Assembly: GCF_026230175.1 (NCBI RefSeq)
Contig: NZ_CP104208.1
Location: 3,286,001-3,350,000 of the forward strand
Source of the DNA: Desulfovibrio mangrovi
GTDB lineage: Bacteria; Desulfobacterota; Desulfovibrionia; Desulfovibrionales; Desulfovibrionaceae
DNA length: 64,000 bases
Direction: 5' to 3'
This document shows positions 16,774 to 24,295 of this stretch, piece after piece (within the stretch, counting starts at the first letter, position 1; every line of letters begins with the position of its first letter). The translations under genes were made by a program, and so were the position numbers. The notes below the pieces were generated by a model. It was not told where the DNA came from, did not search any database, and was given only the letters and a program-made list of their open reading frames with translations.

Positions 16774-18363
16774 ATGCAAGGGAAGCGAGATATGCACACG
16801 ACACGACAGAATCAGGTACAGGCGTTCAGGGGCAACCCTGCCGTTCTCATGTCCGGAGGGCAGACCGGACAGCGGGGAGGGTGGCAGACGGCAGGCTGGG
16901 AGGTAGGGAATTGGGCGGATCAGCGACGGGCGTGCGCTACGCCTCCGCAATGCGGACCTTCCGTACGCCTGACCATGGGCGAAAACGGGAAGCTGCGGGA
17001 AAAGCTGGAAACAATGGGGGGCATGTCGTGCCATTACGCCTACGCCTATGATGCGGACGGCAGGCTGGTGAGCGTGCATCGCAACGGCAGGTTGACGGAG
17101 TCGTATCAGTACAACGGGGCGGGCCAGCGCGTACGCGACAGACTGGCATGGGGTGGGGGCGAACGCCGGTTCGTGTACGGTTCCGACGGCAGGCTGCTCT
17201 CAGCGGGCGATGTCCGTTTCTATTACGATGCCGCGGGGGCGTTGCGCTGTCGTCAGCGGGGCAGGAAGAACCTGTACTGCTTTTACGGCAACGACACCCG
17301 TCTGGATTCCGTCCGCCTGCCTGACGGTTCGCAGGTGGATTACCGTTACGGCACTGCGCTCGGCCCCGTGGCGAGTTTCCTCACCGGCGAGAGTTCCGAG
17401 AGCTTCGTCTGGCTCGATGCCATCCGGCTTGCGACATACCACGACCACATTCGCGGGCTTTCATACCACTTCCATTACGGAGCAGGGCGGCTCCCCGAGG
17501 CGGTAACGCTGGTGGACAGCCACGCCGGAACGGTCATGGGTAGAGGGACCAGCGAGGCGGCAACCTATCAGCTCGGCTACGATCAGGTGGGCTCCCTCAG
17601 GGCGGTTTGGTCGCAAAGCGGGTAATTGATAAAGGAAATCGTGTATGATAGCTTCGGCAACGTCTTAAGCGACTCCAACGAGTGGCTTTACATGCCCATC
17701 GGCTTCGCCGGAGGCCTGCCGGATCGCTACACCGGTTTTGTCCGTTTCGGCTACCGCGATTACGACCCCTTCGTGGGCCGTTTCACCGCCCGCGATCCGT
17801 TGGGCGACACGGGTGGCGATCATGACCTGTGGGACTACTGCGTTGATGATCCGGTGAATGCAAATGACCCGCTGGGGCTGTTCGTGTTTCTTCTCCCCTT
17901 TGTCGGCGGTATGGCGGGGGCGACCATGCTTGGCTACGGCGGCACAAAGGTGGCCGCCGCTGCTGCGGATGCGTTGAACAAGTCCGGCACTAAGGCGCAG
18001 GCTGCAGTGGATAAGCCGCTTGATACCGTGGCGAACATCAACAGCGCCATGGTTGAGATTGCCGCATTGCCGGAGGTTGGAGCCGCTGGGGTACAATACG
18101 CCCCTCAGGCCGCCAAGATGGCAACTCAGGCAGGGAAGGCGGCTGCTCAAGCCGTGCGTAACAAAGGTATTGATGTGGCAAACAAGGTCATGGGGAATCC
18201 GGCGGGGCTGGCTAGTGGCATTACTGCAGGTAGTGACTTTGTTAGCAGTTATCTTGTCGAGGGGCCATATGAGCCCAGTAAGGCCGGTGTGATTGGGGCT
18301 GGATTAAGTAAATTGCAAGAGTATACTCCTGAATTACGCGAAACGTTTTCAAGGAGGCAATAA
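16774..18363 (+). pseudogene. RHS-repeat polymorphic toxin gene, interrupted by an in-frame stop
   Basis: Two segments in the same frame (16774-17625 and 17626-18363) form one RHS protein broken by TAA at 17623-17625. The first carries YD-repeat strands (YAYDADGRLVSV, YQYNGAGQRVRDRL, YGSDGRLLS). The second resumes with IKEIVYDSFGNVLSDSNEW and continues to the RHS-associated core (GFRDYDPFVGRFTARDPLG-like, then NANDPLGL) that marks the boundary of the variable tip. The tip (about 160 residues) is Ala/Val-rich and hydrophobic, and I do not recognise it. At 529 codons in total it is far shorter than a full RHS shell (over 1000), so it is either a short RHS cassette or 5'-truncated. The last seven bases of an AAGGAGG ribosome-binding site lie inside its 3' end, serving the next gene. 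It is likely non-functional unless the stop is read through. Confidence 0.8.
17781..18144 (+). repeat. RHS core/tip segment, copy A
   Basis: This stretch of the RHS gene is nearly identical to 18815-19126, but contains about 50-70 extra bases around 17911-17970. Similarity stops abruptly after GGAAGGCGGCT. Confidence 0.85.
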
Positions 18364-18552
18364 ATGAGGAGAGTTAAACTCTCTGAGTGGATTATATGCG
18401 GCATCCTGATTGTTTTGGGATTGATGGGGTCTTTAACAGGGCGCATGTACACCAGAACGGGTATTCCGATCCCATTGTGGGCAAGTCATATTTTCATTGC
18501 CGCAGGCGTTTGTTTGCTGGCGTACATCTGGCTGGCTAGAAGCAAGAAGTGA
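18364..18552 (+). CDS. small two-helix membrane protein, candidate RHS immunity protein
   Basis: The 62-residue protein has two hydrophobic helices (about residues 9-25 and 38-57) joined by a polar loop with a Pro pair, and a basic tail LARSKK. The ATG follows the RHS stop codon with no gap and has an AAGGAGG ribosome-binding site 6 bases upstream, inside the RHS gene. Immunity genes of polymorphic toxins sit exactly here and are often small membrane proteins when the toxin acts on membranes. The immunity role is inferred only from position; no family is recognised. Confidence 0.7.
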   Translation: MRRVKLSEWIICGILIVLGLMGSLTGRMYTRTGIPIPLWASHIFIAAGVCLLAYIWLARSKK

Positions 18553-18562
18553 GTTCGGTTTT

Positions 18563-18748
18563 GTGAAAGCGCAGTTCGAATTGAGAGTTGTTGGGGTATT
18601 ATTGGTTGTGGAGGGAGTGAGACAGAGCCTGGCCGAGCACCCTTATCATATAAACATGCCCTTAGAGCCTTGGGTTCCTTATGCATTTATAACAGTTGGG
18701 GTATTCCTGCTTGTTATGACGCTAGGCAGAAAGGGGAACAAGAAATAA
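18563..18748 (+). CDS. small two-helix membrane protein, tandem paralogue
   Basis: From a GTG at 18563 this gives 61 residues with the same plan as the preceding gene: helix, short polar loop with an aromatic-rich PLEPWVPY segment, second helix, and basic tail RKGNKK. Identity is low but length, helix spacing and tail match, so it is probably a diverged duplicate. No good ribosome-binding site precedes the GTG, so expression would rely on coupling to the gene 10 bp upstream. The stop codon lies at the base of the following 19-bp hairpin. It may be a second immunity variant or a remnant. Confidence 0.55.
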   Translation: MKAQFELRVVGVLLVVEGVRQSLAEHPYHINMPLEPWVPYAFITVGVFLLVMTLGRKGNKK

Positions 18749-18794
18749 AAATCATGAAAAGAGGCCTCTTCCCGTGGCCTCTTTTCATGATTTT
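18748..18794 (+). terminator. long perfect hairpin terminator of the RHS operon
   Basis: A perfect 19-bp stem (18748-18766 with 18776-18794) has a 9-base loop, with A-runs on the left and T-runs on the right. It separates the RHS/membrane-protein operon from the orphan RHS tip that follows. Confidence 0.85.
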
Positions 18795-18814
18795 ACATCT
18801 CTGCACTGATGCGC

Positions 18815-19126
18815 TTTCACCGCCCGCGATCCGTTGGGCGACACGGGTGGCGATCATGATCTGTGGGACTACTGCGTTGATGATCCGGTGAATGCAAATG
18901 ACCCGCTGGGGCTGTTCGTGTTTCTTCTCCCCTTTGCCGCCGCTGCGTATGGGTTGAACAAGTCCGGCACTAAGGCGCAGGCTGCAGTGGATAACCCGCT
19001 GGATACCGTGGCGAACATCAATAGCGCCATGGTTGAGATTGCCGCATTGCCGGAGGTTGGAGCCGCTGGGGTACAATACGCCCCTCAGGCCGCCAAGATG
19101 GCAAATCAGGCTGGGAAGGCGGCTAA
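18815..19126 (+). repeat. RHS core/tip segment, copy B (orphan)
   Basis: This is a near-exact duplicate of 17781-18144, missing a block of about 50-70 bases after the CTTCTCCCCTTTG run. It starts at TTTCACCGCC, in the middle of the RHS core, directly after the terminator hairpin. Confidence 0.88.
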
Positions 19127-19259
19127 CCTTTACGCACACATAGACAAATATCTTTTGGTGAGCGAAGATGTAAACGGCAACACCCAGTTGAACATCTCCA
19201 CTAACGGTAATTTAACTGCAAGCGGAGAGGGCGCCGCCGATCGTATGATAGCGCTCTAG
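18815..19259 (+). pseudogene. orphan RHS C-terminal tip cassette
   Basis: The frame encodes the end of the RHS core (FTARDPLGDTGGDHDLWDYC, NANDPLGLFVFLLPF), the shared Ala-rich linker, and then a tip different from copy A (DKYLLVSEDVNGNTQLNIS, ending ADRMIAL). It has no YD-repeat shell, no promoter signal and no ribosome-binding site of its own. It fits the orphan toxin tips stored downstream of RHS genes, which can recombine into the upstream gene through the shared core. The first in-frame start codon gives a 141-residue product from 18834, but translation is doubtful. The tip fold is unknown to me. Confidence 0.75.
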
Positions 19260-19314
19260 TAGATCTCTCACTCACATGAGGCACAGATGCACCGAAACGG
19301 AAAGTTACTCGTCA

Positions 19315-19800
19315 ATGGCTAGCCAGACTCCAAAAATCGCACCTCGCACGGGAGGCGCTTATCCTACTCCACATACCGACTCGAAGCCCTGGCCCCTACG
19401 CATCCCAAGGGCTGCAGTGACTTTGTTAGCAATCCTTTCACTAACAACACTCTGCTTTCTATATCTTAACCCAAGCACAACTCCCGGCTCGGAACTCAAC
19501 CAAGACAAAGGCTACCACGCCATTGCGTTCGGATGGGTTACCTTTGTACTCAACGCAAGCGTAACCGGCCGAAACAGGAGACTCCTGATTCCGGTTGTCG
19601 TCATGATTCTCGGCCTTTGTCTTGAAGGGCTTCAGTCCATTATACCGGGGCGCCTTGCTTCATGGGCAGACGTTCTTGCCAATGTCATCGGCGTGATGCT
19701 GGGCCAGTATTTGTGGTCCCGTTTTTACTTGGTTATTGAGGCTAACGTGATTCCGGGAAAAAGCAGACAAAACGAGAGCGACAACAAGCGCAAACCCTAG
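19315..19800 (+). CDS. VanZ-like membrane protein
   Basis: About 161 residues from the ATG at 19315 (an in-frame ATG at 19276 would add 13). Four hydrophobic helices carry VanZ-like features: DKGYHAIAFGWVTFVL, then GLCLEGLQSIIPGR, then a D-x3-N-x2-G element ADVLANVIGVMLGQYL. VanZ-like proteins are widespread small membrane proteins; one confers teicoplanin resistance, but the general role is unclear. It follows the orphan RHS tip by about 55 bp. It might be that tip's immunity gene or simply a neighbour, and base composition is slightly lower in GC than the flanks. Confidence 0.75.
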   Translation: MASQTPKIAPRTGGAYPTPHTDSKPWPLRIPRAAVTLLAILSLTTLCFLYLNPSTTPGSELNQDKGYHAIAFGWVTFVLNASVTGRNRRLLIPVVVMILGLCLEGLQSIIPGRLASWADVLANVIGVMLGQYLWSRFYLVIEANVIPGKSRQNESDNKRKP

Positions 19801-20146
19801 GGACTGCAGTCGCGAGAAGGTCTGGTCTTGTTGTTATGCCATACTTCGTTCAGCATATCTGCCAGCGAGGTCTTCATGGCAATGCCAGCACGTAGGCTTG
19901 TAATGTTTCAGATGAAGTTTGGAAAAAACTTGAAACGTCTTTGCTTGGTGGGTGAGAAGTTGGGGCGGCATTACTTAGGGCAATCGTCTGTTTGTTAGGG
20001 GCTGAAGCCCAAAAACAGAATAGCCTTGCTTGCGCCGGGGGGCTTCCGTCGTTAGCCGAGTCCGGGGGGCTTACGGATGATGAGAGCGAAGCGGGGTAAA
20101 CTCTCTGCCCGTCGGAGAGAAAAACTTAAAAAGCTTTGTCAGTAGC
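19801..20146. other. 346-bp stretch without a recognised gene
   Basis: I find no convincing gene. There is a 40-codon open frame from 19876 with no family resemblance. A GC-rich patch at 20035-20072 holds two copies of CCGGGGGGCTT, 27 bases apart. The region may be the decayed end of the RHS island. Confidence 0.5.
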
Positions 20147-20176
20147 AAAGGCCGGAGCGTAACCGCTCCGGCCTTT
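20147..20176. terminator. terminator downstream of eno
   Basis: A 13-bp perfect stem (20147-20159 with 20164-20176) with a TAAC loop; the core sequence nearly equals the hflX terminator. It lies 26 bp beyond the eno stop codon, with T-rich flanks on both sides. Confidence 0.85.
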
Positions 20177-20201
20177 TGTATTCTGTCGTATCCTGTCCGG
20201 C

Positions 20202-21572
<1,371 letters not shown>

Positions 21573-22364
21573 TTATTCCTTGATGCCGCTTTCCATGTAT
21601 AAAAGGCGCAGGCCCTCCAGCAGAAGGTCGGGCCTGACATGGTCAAAACACGAGGCAACGCGTGCGATGGACTGGGCGAACCCGCCCGTGGCCACCACCT
21701 GCATGGGACCCTGCAGCACGTTGCCGAGCCGCTGACAGATTCCCTCCGTCATGGCGGCAAAGCCGAAGATGAAGCCGTGGTTCAGGCTGGTGGACGTATC
21801 TCTGCCCACCACGGGCATGTCGCCGGAAATTTCCAGACTGATGCGCGGCAGTTTTGCCGTGCGCGAGGCAAGAGCGCCTGCGGACGACTTGACGCCGGGG
21901 CAGATCAGGCCGCCGAGGTAGGCGTTGTCTTCCACGCAGTCGAAGGTGGTGGCGGTGCCGTAGTCCACGGAAACAAGCGAGCGGGGTTCGGGATAGAGTC
22001 TGCGCGCGGCAAATGCCGCCACAAGTCTGTCCGCTCCCACCTGCTCGGGATGAGTATACCTGTTTTCCAGCGGTACGGGAATATCTCCCGGTGCCAGAAG
22101 CAGTCTTTTGCCGAAATATCTTGCCAGCGCGTCGCGGATGATGGGGTCGAAGCTGGGGACGACGGAACTGCCTACGCAGGCTTCGATTTCGTCAGGCGCG
22201 AATCCCGCGTGGCGGACAATATCCATCAGGCGCAGGCCAATGGAATCAGGGGTTTGGTGCTGGTCTGTGGGCAAGACGTACGAGGTTGTCAGGCCGGTCT
22301 GGTCTGCCATACCTATTTTGACGTTGGTGTTGCCTATGTCGAACAGAAGCAGGGTTTTCTTCAT
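21573..22364 (-). CDS. coaX: type III pantothenate kinase
   Basis: CoaX phosphorylates pantothenate in the first step of coenzyme A synthesis and is insensitive to CoA feedback. The 263-residue protein has the phosphate loop DIGNTNVKIG near the N-terminus, GADRLVAAFAAR and the VDYGTATTFDC motif. The ATG at 22364 has AAGGA 10 bases upstream; the longer open frame upstream is not family-like. It is immediately upstream of eno and downstream of an SRPBCC-domain gene, all on the minus strand. Confidence 0.94.
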   Translation of the reverse strand: MKKTLLLFDIGNTNVKIGMADQTGLTTSYVLPTDQHQTPDSIGLRLMDIVRHAGFAPDEIEACVGSSVVPSFDPIIRDALARYFGKRLLLAPGDIPVPLENRYTHPEQVGADRLVAAFAARRLYPEPRSLVSVDYGTATTFDCVEDNAYLGGLICPGVKSSAGALASRTAKLPRISLEISGDMPVVGRDTSTSLNHGFIFGFAAMTEGICQRLGNVLQGPMQVVATGGFAQSIARVASCFDHVRPDLLLEGLRLLYMESGIKE

Positions 22365-22464
22365 TCGCGCAAAATCCTTGTGGGCGAATAGGGGCCATGA
22401 GGGGCCGTGTTCTGTGGCGCACACTGCCGTTCCGCCGGGGAAAGGGCAGGTGGCGGGGGGCCCG

Positions 22465-22917
22465 TTATCTGCGGGCTTCCGCTCGGGCTTTCAGGGTTGC
22501 CGTCATGCGGTCCAGATTGGGTTCCGCCACATTGCGCAGGGCTTTGGCATACAGTGGCGTGAGAATGCCGCTGACACGGATGCCGTGCGTCAAGCGTGAA
22601 CCGTAACGGTCAACAGGCGCAATGATAAAGCAGTGCGTCATATCAAGAAAGCCGGGAAATGCGTAGCTTGCCGTCCACGCCAGTTCCTTGCTGTGTTCCA
22701 CAACAGCTACGCGCAACGTTGTCCGCATGGGCTTGTCGCTGACAAGTCGCATGGAGGCCGTGATGTCTTCTCCGGTACGGACTGTGCCCGCGGCTTCCGG
22801 ATACAGGGCGTTCCATGTGCCGTACTCGGAAAGGTCTGTAAGAACCTTCCAGAGCGTCCACGGAGTAGCTTCTACAAGGACCGTGCGTTCCATGATGTGG
22901 GAAAACAAGCCGGACAT
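22465..22917 (-). CDS. SRPBCC (START-like) domain protein
   Basis: About 150 residues in the polyketide cyclase/dehydrase-like SRPBCC fold: an N-terminal strand MERTVLVEATPWTLWKVLTD, a central WNALYPEA segment and a C-terminal amphipathic helix (NVAEPNLDRMTATLKARAE). Such proteins bind hydrophobic ligands, but the ligand is unknown. Three starts are possible (TTG 22953, ATG 22917, ATG 22893), none with a clear ribosome-binding site; I kept the middle one. The gene is about 100 bp upstream of coaX. Confidence 0.75.
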   Translation of the reverse strand: MSGLFSHIMERTVLVEATPWTLWKVLTDLSEYGTWNALYPEAAGTVRTGEDITASMRLVSDKPMRTTLRVAVVEHSKELAWTASYAFPGFLDMTHCFIIAPVDRYGSRLTHGIRVSGILTPLYAKALRNVAEPNLDRMTATLKARAEARR

Positions 22918-23204
22918 GCAGCGGCACCTACCCTGTTTACTGAAAAATAACAAGCTGCTGTGCTACTGTGGCAGCCGGAGGCGGGCACTGAGGCGGGTTG
23001 CGGTGCGGGCGGCGTTGCAGTCGGCAGGAACGTGGCGAGGCGGGCTCTGTAATGATGTTCACCAAAGCACAATTGAGTATGGGGAAATAGTGTACTCGAA
23101 GGGCATGTTCGGTTTATAGACGGCCAAGACGATACAACGCCATGAATCAGGCGGCTGCGCCGGTGCGGGCGAAGGCATGCCGGATGCAATGCAAGGAGAG
23201 TTTG

Positions 23205-24293
23205 ATGGTTGCTGCAGATCTGATACCTGCTCCGGACGCAATTCCGGTTGCGTGGGGCTGGCTGGAGGTGCTTCTGATAGTCACCTTTGCCGCGCATATT
23301 TTATTGATGAATGCCGTCGTAGGCGGTGCCCTGCTGTGTCTTGTCCGGTCCGTATCCTTTCGCAGCGATGCTGCAGTGCGGACGCTTTCCCGTTCGCTTC
23401 CCACACTGTTCGCTCTGACAGTGAACTTCGGCGTTGCGCCGCTGTTGTTTGCGCAGATGCTCTACGGACAATTTTTCTATACCAGCTCCGTCCTCATGGG
23501 GAGCTACTGGCTCTCGGTGGTATTTCTCGCCATCATCGCCTATTCCGGGTTGTACACCTTCAGATATAAATATGAGGTGTGGCGGCACAGCAGGCTCGTT
23601 CTGGCCATGGTCTGCGCCGTGCTGCTGTTCATGGGGTTCCTCTTCGCCAACAACATGACCATGATGCTGCAGCCAGAAGCGTGGTTGGCGTATTTTGCGG
23701 ACGCCGGCAACGGAGGCGGCAGCATGAAGGGGCTGCTGCTGAACACAGGCGATCCTTCGCTGTTGCCCCGGTACATGCATTTCATGCTGGCTGCGGCGGC
23801 CGTGGGCGGCCTGACGCTGGCCCTGCTGTTCGAGCATCGGCTCGCCAAGGGGACTGTGAGCGAATCCGAAGCTGCGTCGCATATCCGGTTCGGCATGATG
23901 TGGTTTTCGGTCTGCACCGGCATGCAGGTGCTGGTCGGCGGAGCCTTCCTCGGTTCTCAGCCCGCTGGTATCCGTGCGCTCTTTCTTGGCGGCTCTGACC
24001 TCTACACCGGCGCACTGGCGATAGCACTGGCCTGCGTGGCCGTGGTGCTGCATTACGCGGCGCGCTTCCGCGTGAAGGCCACGGCCGTGGCGCTGACGGC
24101 AACCGTGCTGGCCATGTCGCTTGTGCGGGCCCTGTTACGCTCGGCATACCTTGAGCCCTATTTCAGCGTACGCGACCTGCCCGTGCATGCTGATTACTCG
24201 CCGATGATTCTCTTTTTCGTGAGCCTGCTCGGCGGGCTCTGGTGCATCTTCTACATGGTCCGGCTGGCGTTCCGCCCGGGCAGGGAGGGCTAG
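23205..24293 (+). CDS. polytopic membrane subunit paired with cytochrome bd-like/multiheme protein
   Basis: The 362-residue protein has about nine hydrophobic helices and no heme c motif. Segments such as NFGVAPLLFAQMLYGQFFYTS and PRYMHFMLAAAAVGGL resemble the membrane domain of cytochrome bd-type subunit I relatives, and several histidines (for example H in PRYMHF) could bind heme b. The ATG at 23205 has AAGGAGAG 5 bases upstream. It ends 2 bp before the multiheme gene, so the two surely form one complex. The role is probably in quinol oxidation or reduction, but the electron acceptor is unknown. Confidence 0.7.
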   Translation: MVAADLIPAPDAIPVAWGWLEVLLIVTFAAHILLMNAVVGGALLCLVRSVSFRSDAAVRTLSRSLPTLFALTVNFGVAPLLFAQMLYGQFFYTSSVLMGSYWLSVVFLAIIAYSGLYTFRYKYEVWRHSRLVLAMVCAVLLFMGFLFANNMTMMLQPEAWLAYFADAGNGGGSMKGLLLNTGDPSLLPRYMHFMLAAAAVGGLTLALLFEHRLAKGTVSESEAASHIRFGMMWFSVCTGMQVLVGGAFLGSQPAGIRALFLGGSDLYTGALAIALACVAVVLHYAARFRVKATAVALTATVLAMSLVRALLRSAYLEPYFSVRDLPVHADYSPMILFFVSLLGGLWCIFYMVRLAFRPGREG

Positions 24294-24295
24294 TC

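Noticed and set aside
17623-17625. Recoding of the RHS stop as selenocysteine
   Set aside because: The codon is TAA, not TGA, and no SECIS-like structure follows.
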